Shown in pieces: positions 48,896-56,889 of a stretch of DNA of 64,000 nt. Positions within the stretch are counted from its first letter, which is position 1; every line of letters starts with the position of its first letter. Position numbers and translations under genes: made by a program. Origin of the DNA: Gaiellasilicea sp963730405. Its GTDB lineage: Bacteria; Actinomycetota; Thermoleophilia; Gaiellales; Gaiellaceae. The DNA lies in NCBI GenBank assembly GCA_963730405.1, contig CAVSRW010000016.1:40108-104107 (forward strand). The letters are read 5' to 3'. The notes beneath the pieces were generated by a model that saw only the letters and a list, made by a program, of their open reading frames with translations, did not search any database and was not told the origin of the DNA.

Positions 48896-50311
48896 CGCGC
48901 CGGCAGCGCCTCAGCGGCCTTCTGCAGCCGTTTCCACTCCGTCGGCCAGGCCTCGCGCGCGCGGGCGCGGCGCCTGCGCTCACGCTCGACCAACCGGCCG
49001 GCGACGAACGCGGGCGCGGCCGCGGCCGACTTGGCCAGCTCGCGAAGACGGAGCTCGGCGACGGTGGCGTCCTGGTGCTCTCCGAGCACGTCCTGGAGCG
49101 CCTTCGCCTGCTTGACGAACGCCGCTCCGGACTTGCCGAGCGTCGGCCCGGCAAGCTCCGCCGTGTAGCGGGCACGCTTGAGCCGGAGCCGTGCGGCATG
49201 GAGCTCGTCGTCCGGCGACTCCCCTCCCAGCGGCTTCATCGAGCGGCCGAGCTTCCGCCAGTCCCGGTACCAGAGCGCCGCCAGCGTCGGATCCGCCTTG
49301 CCCGGATCGTGCTGCGGCGGGCCCTGCTCGAGCAGATCGAGAAGCTCGAAGTAGGCCGGGCTCCGCAACAACGCGAGCAGCTTCCTCCTGGCGGCGGTCC
49401 GCTCGCGCTGCAGCGCCCGCAGCAACGGGCGCGCGTCGCGCTGCTCCTGGACTGGGAGAGCGTCGACCTCGCCGCGGAGACGCTCGAGCAGCACGTCGAG
49501 GTCGCGCACCCCACCGAGCGCGTCCGCGACGACTTTGAGGCGGCCCCGCACGTCCGCCGACCAGTCCGCGTCGACGAACGCCGAAGCCGCCCGCAGAAAG
49601 GCGCGGAGCCGCCTCGTCGCCACCCGCAGCTGATGCAGTCCGCCGGATCGGCGCCCGTGCGCGCACCCGGGTCGTGCGCGAGCACCGAGCGAGCTGGATC
49701 CTGATCTGCGCACGCAGGATCTCCGCCGGAGACGCGTCCCGCGGCGGCGGCTCGTCGTCGGCGTGGTACTCGAGATCGAGCACCTGAAAGAGCTTCGGCC
49801 GCGACTCCGGCTCGCCTGCGCCCGCACGGCGGAGCGCCCGCTCGAGCCGCCGCAGCACCTGCGCGTCGCCCTCGAGCAGCTCGACCTCGAGCTCCTCGAA
49901 GCTGCGCTCGACCCGCTGGTCTCGAGCACGTCGACGGAGTCGTGGACGACCTCCGCCCCGTCCACGCGGAGCGACTGCCGCCTCGTGCGGAGCCGCGCCA
50001 CCGGAACCGGATCCGCGCCCCTGAGGTACGCGGCCAGAAGTGCCCTCAGCTCCTCCGGAACCTGCAGCGGCCCGCCTTCCACCTCGAGCTCGAGCCGCGC
50101 CACTCCGCGTGGCAGCTTGAGCTGCCAGAGGCCCTTGCCGTTCTCGACGCGGTGGCGCAGCGTCACCCCGTGCGGCGCCAGCCGGTGCCGCGGCGTGTCG
50201 TAGTAGGTGGACACGAAGACGCGCGGATCGAGCCGCTCGCCGCCGAGCTCCGGCAGCTGAAACGCGCCGTCGGCATGGAGCTTCGACCTCGCGTTCGAGC
50301 GTGCGCTTCAC
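48892..50311 (-). pseudogene. CYTH-CHAD domain protein (several frameshifts)
   Basis: About 470 aa when corrected. GTG 50311 opens the CYTH (triphosphate tunnel) domain: KRTLERE then VKLHADGAFQLPELGGERLD after removing one extra base near 50288; this restores the ExExK signature. Next VSTYYDTPRHRLAPHGVTLR and VENGKGLWQLKLPRG. A base change near 49918 moves to DQRVERSFEELEVELLEGDA, and two more near 49690 and 49640 lead to the CHAD domain: LHQLRVATRRLRAFLRAA, LDVLLERLRGEVDALPVQEQ and LHAARLRLKRARYTAELAGP, with the conserved His and Lys/Arg. CHAD binds polyphosphate, which fits the neighbouring ppk and ppx genes. Confidence 0.82.
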
Positions 50312-50416
50312 CGCGCGATCGTAGAGGCCAGCTGGGTTACCAGGTGGTGAACGTTGGAGGGCTGGGCCGAGGAACCGGGCGCCGAGTAGAGTGGCCGAGA
50401 CGGTTGAGAGTCACAC

Positions 50417-50836
50417 ATGAACGTGGCGATCACACTCTCCTCGGACACCCGCACGACCGCGGGCGTTCTCCTGCTGACGCTCGTCGCGGTCGAGCTCGGG
50501 GGCCTGGCCGTGCTGCGAATCGTCCGAGGTCACGACCCTGCCACGCCGTTCCAGCTGGCGTTTGCACGCGCAGGTCACGCGCATGCCGGCGTTCTGGTGA
50601 TCCTTGCTCTGGTCGCGCTGCTCTACGCCGACGCAGCAGAGCTCGACGGCGTCTGGAACGCGGTCGCGCGGAGCGGCATCTGGGTCGCCGCGATCCTGTT
50701 CCCCGCCGGCTTCTTCCTCTCGTCGGCCGGCCGCGGCCGAACCGAGCCGAACCGGCTGATCATCCTCGTCTATCTGGGCGCCGCCGCGCTGGCGGCCGGC
50801 GTCGTCTCACTCGGGATCGGTCTGCTGACCGCGTAG
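50417..50836 (+). CDS. Four-TM membrane protein, function unknown
   Basis: A 139-aa protein with four hydrophobic helices: TAGVLLLTLVAVELGGLAVL, HAHAGVLVILALVALLYADA, GIWVAAILFPAGFFLSSA and LIILVYLGAAALAAGVVSLG. A His/Arg-containing FARAGHAHAGVLVIL motif in the second helix is conserved-looking and resembles small membrane proteins annotated as hypothetical in actinobacteria. No function can be given. Confidence 0.75.
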   Translation: MNVAITLSSDTRTTAGVLLLTLVAVELGGLAVLRIVRGHDPATPFQLAFARAGHAHAGVLVILALVALLYADAAELDGVWNAVARSGIWVAAILFPAGFFLSSAGRGRTEPNRLIILVYLGAAALAAGVVSLGIGLLTA

Positions 50837-50869
50837 AGCGCAGCCGCCTGTCCGGCTCGACGGTTCGGA

Positions 50870-52024
50870 CTAGGACGGGGTGAGCACCGAGCGCGACTCC
50901 GCGCGCGCCTCGCGCCACCAGACGAGCTCGTACGCGTGCAGCGCCAGCCAGACGGCAGTGACCAGCGCGAGCGCGGCGAGCGCAGGGATCACGGTCGCGA
51001 GCGGGAGCAGGAGCAGGAGCACGAGCGCCGCGACGAAGCGGCCGCGGCTCAACCTCAGCCGCCGTTCGATCCGCGCCCGGATTGCCGAGTACGTGAGCAG
51101 ATAGAGCGCGCTCCCGCCGCAGAGCGCGAACGCCACGACGGAGTCGAGCTCCTCGCCGACGTGCGCGACGATGTTCTTCATCGCGAACGCGAAGAGCACG
51201 ATGCCGACGATCATCGGAAGGTGCGCGTACGCGTACACGTCGCGGGCGATCGCGACGCGTTCGGGGCCCTGGAGCTCGCTGAGCATCCGCTCGCCGCGGA
51301 TCGAGAAGAAGTCGAAGTAGGCGAGCCAGAACGAGGCGGCGACCAGGAGCCCGAGGACCGCGGCCACGACCTCGCCCGGCCCGATGCCGATCCCCGTCGC
51401 GCCGATCCCGATCGAGATGAACGCCTCGCCGAGCGCGATGATCAGCACGAGGCCGTAGCGCTCCGCCAGGTGCGACGGGTGCAGTTGCCACCCCGTCGAC
51501 CCGCTCAGGAACGCGCCGACGTAGGTGCACGCGAGCGCGGCGAGCCAGAGCCAGGTGCGAGCGCCGTCCGTGAAGCCCGCGATCAGGATCAGTGTGGCGC
51601 CGACCAGCGTCCACGGGGCCAGCCGGAGCACGGCCGCGAACAGGTCGCGGTTCCCCCGGCCGGCGAGGGCGTAGAGCGCGATGTGCATCGCGCAGACGAC
51701 GAGGAACGCGGCGCCGAAGAGCACGCCGTCGTCGTCGAACACACCGGGCACGACGAGCGCGGCGATGAACATCGCAATCAGGGCGACGAGCAGTGCTGCC
51801 CCGACGACGCCCTCCTCGGGGTCGACGGTGTTCGTCAGCCAGGCGTACGCCGTCCACGCCCACCAGAGCGCCGCCAGCACGAGCACACCACGGCCGATCC
51901 CGGCGAACGTGGGGTCGTCGGCGAGCAGCGTCGCGACCTGCGTGAACGCGAAGACGAAGACGAGGTCGAAGAAGAGCTCCCGCGGCGTGACGCGGTGCTC
52001 GTGCTCGACTGCCGTCGGGGCCAC
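50870..52024 (-). CDS. ltrA: Low temperature requirement protein A (LtrA) family membrane protein
   Basis: A 384-aa membrane protein with about ten hydrophobic segments. The family signature VTPRELFFDLVFVFAFTQVA is near the N-terminus, followed by WWAWTAYAWLTNTVDPEEG and AERYGLVLIIALGEAFISIG. LtrA was named from Listeria growth at low temperature; the molecular function is unknown. GTG 52024 places the signature about 14 residues from the start. Divergent from the GAF kinase gene (85-bp gap). Confidence 0.9.
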   Translation of the reverse strand: MAPTAVEHEHRVTPRELFFDLVFVFAFTQVATLLADDPTFAGIGRGVLVLAALWWAWTAYAWLTNTVDPEEGVVGAALLVALIAMFIAALVVPGVFDDDGVLFGAAFLVVCAMHIALYALAGRGNRDLFAAVLRLAPWTLVGATLILIAGFTDGARTWLWLAALACTYVGAFLSGSTGWQLHPSHLAERYGLVLIIALGEAFISIGIGATGIGIGPGEVVAAVLGLLVAASFWLAYFDFFSIRGERMLSELQGPERVAIARDVYAYAHLPMIVGIVLFAFAMKNIVAHVGEELDSVVAFALCGGSALYLLTYSAIRARIERRLRLSRGRFVAALVLLLLLPLATVIPALAALALVTAVWLALHAYELVWWREARAESRSVLTPS

Positions 52025-52109
52025 GCTCGCGACACTAGCGTGAGCGAGCGGCAAGTCGCCGCTGGATTGCAACGATGGGGGCCTCGGCCGCGGGGTCCAC
52101 AATGCCCCC

Positions 52110-53753
52110 GTGAGTCGCGAAGCAGATCAGCTGAGCCGCCTGCGCGTCCTCGTCGACGCCGGGATCTCGCTCAGCTCTGAGCTCTCTCTCGACGCGCTGC
52201 TGCAGCGGATCGTGGAGACGGCCGCGGAGATCACCGGCGCCCGCTATGCCGCACTCGGTGTGATCGACCGAACCGGCCAGGCGCTCGAGCGGTTCCTGAC
52301 CACCGGGATCGACGCCGACACGCACGCGGCGATCGGCGACCTGCCGCACGGACGCGGGATCCTCGGCGTCCTGATCCGGGACGCGCAGCCGCTCCGGCTG
52401 CGCGACATCGCCGACGACCCGCGCTCGGTCGGCTTTCCGCCGCATCACCCGCTGATGAAGTCGTTCCTCGGCGTGCCGATCGTGCTGCGCGGCGTCGCCT
52501 ACGGGAACCTCTACCTGACCGAGAAGTCCGGCGGCGACGACTTCAGCGACGAGGACTGCGAGCTCGCGCAGCTGCTCGCGGCGCAGGCCGCCGTCGCGAT
52601 CGAGAACGCGCGGCTGTACGAGAACTCGACGCGCTGGCTGCGCCAGTTCGAGTCGCTGAACGAGGTCGGGAACGCGCTCGCGTCGGAGCTCGAGCTGGAG
52701 CCGCTCCTGAGCCTGGTGGCGCGGCGGCTGCAAGAGCTCGTCGACGCGAAGCTCGTCCTGATCGCGCTGCCGGAGGGCGACGTGCTGCGGGTGGCGGCGG
52801 CCGAGGGCGACAGCGCCTACGGGGTCGCGGGCATGGAGCTCACGCTCGGCGGCTCGAAGGCCGGCCGCGTCCTCGAGCGGGGCCGCAGCGAGCGCGTCGA
52901 CTCGCTGCTCGACGATCCCGAGGTCGATCAGCAGGCGACCCGGCGCCTCGGCGTCCACTCGGCCCTGTACGTGCCGCTCGTCGTACGCGGACGGTCGATC
53001 GGGATCGTGATCGCGCACGACAAGCAGGGGCCGTCGCCCCTGTTCAGCGATGACGATCTCCGCCTCGCGGAGTCGCTGGGAGCGCGTGCGGCGATCGCCG
53101 TCGACCTCTCCGAGCGCGTCGGCCGAGACTCCGTCCGGCGCGTCGTCGAGGCGCAGGAGCTCGAGCGGGCGCGCCTGGCCCGGGAGCTGCACGACGAGAC
53201 GGGCCAGGCGCTGACCTCGATCCTGCTCGGGCTGAAGCCGCTGGAGCAGATGTCCGAGTCGCCAGAGGCGCGAGCTGCCCTCGCCTCGGTCCGGGAGCTC
53301 GTGATCTCGACGCTGCAGGACGTGCGCCGGCTCGCGGTCGAGCTACGTCCGTCTGCGCTCGACGACTTCGGGCTCGTCCCCGCAGTCGAGCGCCTGACGG
53401 ACACGTTCCGCGAGCAGAGCGGCTTGACCGTCGACCTGGAGACGCAGCTCGGCGAGGAGCGGCTGCCGAGCGAGGCCGAGACGACGCTGTACCGCGTGAT
53501 CCAGGAGGCGCTGACGAACATCGTCAAGCATTCCGCCGCCTCCCGGGTCAGCATCCTGCTGCAGCGGAAGAACGGCGCCGTCGTCGCGGTCGTCGAGGAC
53601 GACGGGACGGGCTTCGACCCGAGCGCCGAGCGGGCCGATGCGTTCGGCCTGGCGGGAATGAGCGAGCGGGTGTCCCTGGCCGGCGGGCGGCTCCAGGTGG
53701 AATCCAGCCCCGGATCGGGCACGACGGTCGTCGCCGAGGTGCCGTCGACATGA
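52110..53753 (+). CDS. Dual-GAF sensor histidine kinase (DevS/DosT-like architecture)
   Basis: A 547-aa cytosolic kinase. GAF1 spans about 20-170 (LQRIVETAAEITGARYAALG to AQAAVAIENARLY) and GAF2 about 185-335 (LLSLVARRLQELVDAKLVLI). The HisKA_3 H-box is RARLARELHDETGQALTSIL and the HATPase has LYRVIQEALTNIVKHSAASR, VVEDDGTGFDP and GLAGMSERVSLAGGRLQVES. Two N-terminal GAF domains plus a NarL-type kinase core is the layout of mycobacterial DevS/DosT, whose first GAF holds a heme; whether this one binds heme cannot be decided here. Stop overlaps the response regulator start (ATGA). Confidence 0.92.
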   Translation: MSREADQLSRLRVLVDAGISLSSELSLDALLQRIVETAAEITGARYAALGVIDRTGQALERFLTTGIDADTHAAIGDLPHGRGILGVLIRDAQPLRLRDIADDPRSVGFPPHHPLMKSFLGVPIVLRGVAYGNLYLTEKSGGDDFSDEDCELAQLLAAQAAVAIENARLYENSTRWLRQFESLNEVGNALASELELEPLLSLVARRLQELVDAKLVLIALPEGDVLRVAAAEGDSAYGVAGMELTLGGSKAGRVLERGRSERVDSLLDDPEVDQQATRRLGVHSALYVPLVVRGRSIGIVIAHDKQGPSPLFSDDDLRLAESLGARAAIAVDLSERVGRDSVRRVVEAQELERARLARELHDETGQALTSILLGLKPLEQMSESPEARAALASVRELVISTLQDVRRLAVELRPSALDDFGLVPAVERLTDTFREQSGLTVDLETQLGEERLPSEAETTLYRVIQEALTNIVKHSAASRVSILLQRKNGAVVAVVEDDGTGFDPSAERADAFGLAGMSERVSLAGGRLQVESSPGSGTTVVAEVPST

Positions 53754-54397
53754 CCATCCGCGTCCTCATCGTGGACGACCACGCGGTCGTCCGCTCCGGG
53801 CTACGCCGGGTGCTGGACGCGGAGTCCGATCTCGAGACCGTGGGCGAGGCGGCCACCGCCGAGCGGGCGGTGTTCGAGGCGATCGAGAACAAGCCGGACG
53901 TCGTGCTGCTGGACGTGATGATGCCGGGGACGACCGGCATCGAAGGCATGCCCGCACTCCTCCGGGCGGTCCCGGACGCGAAGGTGCTCGTGCTCTCGAT
54001 GCAGGACGACCCGCGCTACGTCCGCGAGGCGTTCGACGCCGGCGCGAGCGGCTACGTGCTGAAGGAGGCCGCGGACACCGAGGTGGTCGGGGCCATCAGA
54101 GCGGTGGCCGCCGGCGAGCGGTACGTCCATCCGAGCCTCGGCGCGAAGCTCTTCGCCGCCGAGTCCGAGCAGCGTCGCCGCGCCGAGCAGGACCCGCTCT
54201 CGGAGCGCGAGCGAGAGGTCCTCCACCTGCTCGCGCTCGGGCATACGAACCAGGAGATCGCGAAGCAGCTCTTCATCTCCGTGCGCACGGCCGAGACCCA
54301 CCGGGCCCACATCATGCAGAAGCTCCACCTCGGAAGCCGCGCCGAGCTCGTGCGCTACGCCCTCGCCGAGGGGCTGCTCGACCCCGAGCAGGACTAG
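53750..54397 (+). CDS. NarL/DevR-family response regulator
   Basis: A 215-aa regulator. Receiver: IRVLIVDDHAVVRSGLRRVL, phospho-acceptor Asp in VVLLDVMMPGTTGIEG, Lys in GYVLKEAADTEVV. LuxR-type HTH: LSEREREVLHLLALGHTNQE, IAKQLFISVRTAETHRAHIM and QKLHLGSRAELVRYAL. Coupled to the preceding kinase. The stop shares the bases CTAG with the stop of the convergent VKOR gene. Candidate targets are the redox and fermentation genes on the opposite strand. Confidence 0.94.
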   Translation: MTIRVLIVDDHAVVRSGLRRVLDAESDLETVGEAATAERAVFEAIENKPDVVLLDVMMPGTTGIEGMPALLRAVPDAKVLVLSMQDDPRYVREAFDAGASGYVLKEAADTEVVGAIRAVAAGERYVHPSLGAKLFAAESEQRRRAEQDPLSEREREVLHLLALGHTNQEIAKQLFISVRTAETHRAHIMQKLHLGSRAELVRYALAEGLLDPEQD

Positions 54398-54816
54398 GCC
54401 CGAGCAGCCGACATGTCGGCTCGCACCAGCCAGCCGAGCGCGGCGACGGCGACCAGGCTCGAGATCACGTCGTTGAGGACGCACCAGTCGCAGACGGCGT
54501 CGATCACCGCAAGCTGGACGACGAGCAGATAGCCGCTGAACGCGGCGGCTCCCAGCGCGAGCGCGGCAGCCGAGACGCGCGCGACCGCCGTCCCGAGCGC
54601 CGCCGCCGCTGCGATCAGGAGGTAGCCGGCGACTCCGAAGGCGGCGACGGGCACGCCGAGGAGCTTCGCGTACTCGGAGCTCTGCACCGTCTCGCAGCCG
54701 CCGGTCGAGCAGATGAGGCCGGAGTCGGTCCAGTGCGACACGAGCACGTAGCCCGCCACGGCGGCGCCCACCAGAGCGAATGCGATCAGCGCCGCTCGGA
54801 GCGTCCGGTCGTTCAC
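54394..54816 (-). CDS. Vitamin K epoxide reductase (VKOR) family protein
   Basis: A 140-aa membrane oxidoreductase with four to five helices. The conserved cysteine pairs are present: loop cysteines in ICSTGGCETVQSSEYAK and the membrane CxxC in DAVCDWCVLNDVISS. Bacterial VKOR re-oxidises a DsbA-like partner using menaquinone. The partner gene directly precedes it with a 4-bp overlap. This pair makes disulfides in exported proteins such as the two proteases in this window. Confidence 0.92.
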   Translation of the reverse strand: MNDRTLRAALIAFALVGAAVAGYVLVSHWTDSGLICSTGGCETVQSSEYAKLLGVPVAAFGVAGYLLIAAAAALGTAVARVSAAALALGAAAFSGYLLVVQLAVIDAVCDWCVLNDVISSLVAVAALGWLVRADMSAARA

Positions 54817-55544
54817 GCTGCGAGGAGCCGGTCCAGCTCGCGCCGGAATGCGTCGGGCTCAAGCGAGTCGACCTCGAGCCGCGCGAGTGCGCCTCCGGTC
54901 GGCCCGGCCTGGAAGAACGGCGTGCCGGGCACCTGCGCGAGCGAGGCCGCCGTCCTCGCCTCGGCGAGCTGGCGCTCGACCCAGGCCGACTGCGTTCCGG
55001 CGAGCATGCGCTGTGCATCGACGACGGGGCCGTCGAAGCTGCGGAGCACGTCCTCCGTGACCCAGCCCGAGTTCTCGGCGCCCTGGAGGCGGAAGAGCCC
55101 GTGCACGACGTCCCAGAGCCGGTCCTGCTCGCCCGCGGCGAGGGCTGCCCTCAGCGCGGTCTCCGAGTCGGGCCCGAGGAAGGAGAGGCCGCGCAAGACG
55201 ACGCGGACGCGCCCGCTCCGGACGTACTCGTCGACGATCGCCGGGAACGTGTCTCGCGACCACTGGGCGCAGTAGGGGCACTGCAAGTCGGCGTACTCGA
55301 CGAGGGTGACGGGGGCCTTCGGGCTGCCGAGCGCGATGCCGTCCTGCGGGATGCCGCGGAGAAGGGCGTCGCGCTCGACAGGTGCCGCGACGGCCTCCGG
55401 GACGGTCGGCTCAGCCGAGCCGCTGCTGCTGCCGAGGAGGCTGGCGGCGACGAGAGCCACCGCGACTGCGACGGCGCCGGCGAGCGCGGCGACGACGGCG
55501 CGGTTCGGGAGACGGCGGCTTTCCTGTCGGCGAGCGGGAGGCAC
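54813..55544 (-). CDS. DsbA-like membrane-anchored thiol-disulfide oxidoreductase
   Basis: A 243-aa exported protein anchored by one N-terminal helix (AVVAALAGAVAVAVALVAAS). The thioredoxin fold starts at VTLVEYADLQCPYCAQWSRD with the CPYC active site, and the cis-Pro loop is VPGTPFFQAG. A helical insertion lies between. It is the expected partner of VKOR. GTG 55544 immediately follows the stop of the universal stress protein gene, showing tight co-transcription. Confidence 0.92.
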   Translation of the reverse strand: MPPARRQESRRLPNRAVVAALAGAVAVAVALVAASLLGSSSGSAEPTVPEAVAAPVERDALLRGIPQDGIALGSPKAPVTLVEYADLQCPYCAQWSRDTFPAIVDEYVRSGRVRVVLRGLSFLGPDSETALRAALAAGEQDRLWDVVHGLFRLQGAENSGWVTEDVLRSFDGPVVDAQRMLAGTQSAWVERQLAEARTAASLAQVPGTPFFQAGPTGGALARLEVDSLEPDAFRRELDRLLAA

Positions 55545-55905
55545 CTAGCGCACCACCAGCACGTCGCAGTCCGCGCGGCCCAGAACCGTTCGAGCTCACG
55601 GATCCCGGCACCGGCCGCCCGCTTCCGCGCCCGATCACGATCAGGTCTGCATCGAGCTCGCGCGCCTTCTTCACCAACTGCGTCGCCGGCTCGCCGGTCG
55701 CCTCGTGGTAGCCGGCCTGGACGAGCCGCCCCTGCAGCTGCTCGCGTGCACCCGGCTCCACGGAGGGGGCGGACGCGGTGGTGCGGACGGTCACGACGGC
55801 GAGGGTCGAGCCGTACCCGACGAGATCGGCGGCGACGTCGAGCGCCCGATTGGAGGCGTCCGAACCGTCGTAGCCGACCATGATCTTGCGTGCGCGTGCT
55901 GCCAT
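55545..55905 (-). pseudogene. Universal stress protein (two frameshifts near C-terminus)
   Basis: A UspA-type protein of about 120 aa when corrected. ATG 55905 begins RKIMVGYDGSDASNRALDVA, then STLAVVTVRTT and TQLVKKARELDADLIVIGRG. After IGRGSG the frame breaks in the run GGCGGCCGG; the conserved continuation GIRELERF and, after a second break, LGRADCDVLVVR is read in other frames to TAG 55545-55547. The nucleotide-binding glycine motif is at the damaged place. Sequencing error is likely. Downstream of acetate kinase, as in stress or hypoxia regulons. Confidence 0.8.
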
Positions 55906-55971
55906 GCCCGGAGAATCGCGTCCGACAGGCCGGATCGCCTCCGCAGGGAGCACTGGTCTCGTTGCGGGGAA

Positions 55972-56889
55972 CTACTGATCGAGCAGCGCGCGCACCTTCC
56001 GGGCGACGATCACGTCTTCCCGGGCGGCGACGACCTCGACCGCGAAGTCTCCCAGGAAGCGCAGCCGCCTAGCGACGGCGTCGCGGACGTCGCCGCGGTT
56101 CTCGCCGACCCCGCCCGAGAAGGCGAGCGTGTCGATGCCTCCGAGCGCGGTCGCCATCGCGGCGACGGCCTGGGCGACGCGGTAGGTGTAGACGGAGAAG
56201 CCGAGCGGATCGTCGAGCCCGCCGAGAGCCTCGAGGCCGGACTCGTGCTCGAGCGCCTCGTCGATCTCGGCCGCGCTCAGCCCGTGCTCGCGCTGGAGGT
56301 AGAAGATCGCCCCGGGATCCACCGAGCCGGAGCGGGTCGCCATCGGCACGCCCTCGAGCGGGCTGAAGCCCATGGTCGTGTCGACGGAACGGCCGGCGAG
56401 GACGGCCGTGACCGAGCAGCCGCCGCCGAGGTGGCAGACGACGAGCCGTCGCGCGTCGATGCGATCGACGACGGACGCGACGGCGAGGCCGTGGAAGCCG
56501 TAGCGGCGGATCCCCCACTCCTCGCGCCAGCGCCGCGGAATCGCATATGTCGACGCCTCCTCCGGAATGCTGCGGTGGAATGCGGAATCGAACACCGCGA
56601 CGTGCGGCACGTCGGGGAGCGCCATCTGCGCCGTTCTGACCCCGCGCAGGGCGGGCTCGGTGTGGAGCGGCGCCAGCGAGGCCAGCTCGCGGATCTGCTC
56701 GACGACGTCGCCGTCGATCAGGGCGCTCTCGCCGAAGACGCGGCCGCCGTGCACGACGCGATGGCCGACCGCGCCGACGCCGTCGGGGGCGGCATCGAGC
56801 GAGGGGACCGGCTCGGAGCGCTCCTCCTCGTCGACGACGGAGAGCTTGAGGCTGGTGGAGCCTGCGTTGACGACGAGGATCCGGATCAG
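55972..56889 (-). CDS. ackA: Acetate/propionate kinase (short form, probable CTG start)
   Basis: A 305-aa kinase converting acetyl phosphate and ADP to acetate and ATP. Motifs: IRILVVNAGSTSLKLSVVDE, GAVGHRVVHGGRVFGES, VAVFDSAFHRSIPEEA, RYGFHGLAVASVV, VCHLGGGCSVTAVLAGRSVD, TTMGFSPLEGVPMATRSGSV and FSGGVGENRGDVRDAV. It is about 90 residues shorter than typical AckA, mainly in the N-terminal and final segments. No ATG, GTG or TTG precedes the conserved start; a CTG at 56889 overlaps the phosphoketolase TGA by four bases, just like the other coupled pairs here. It uses the acetyl phosphate made by phosphoketolase. Confidence 0.9.
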   Translation of the reverse strand: MIRILVVNAGSTSLKLSVVDEEERSEPVPSLDAAPDGVGAVGHRVVHGGRVFGESALIDGDVVEQIRELASLAPLHTEPALRGVRTAQMALPDVPHVAVFDSAFHRSIPEEASTYAIPRRWREEWGIRRYGFHGLAVASVVDRIDARRLVVCHLGGGCSVTAVLAGRSVDTTMGFSPLEGVPMATRSGSVDPGAIFYLQREHGLSAAEIDEALEHESGLEALGGLDDPLGFSVYTYRVAQAVAAMATALGGIDTLAFSGGVGENRGDVRDAVARRLRFLGDFAVEVVAAREDVIVARKVRALLDQ

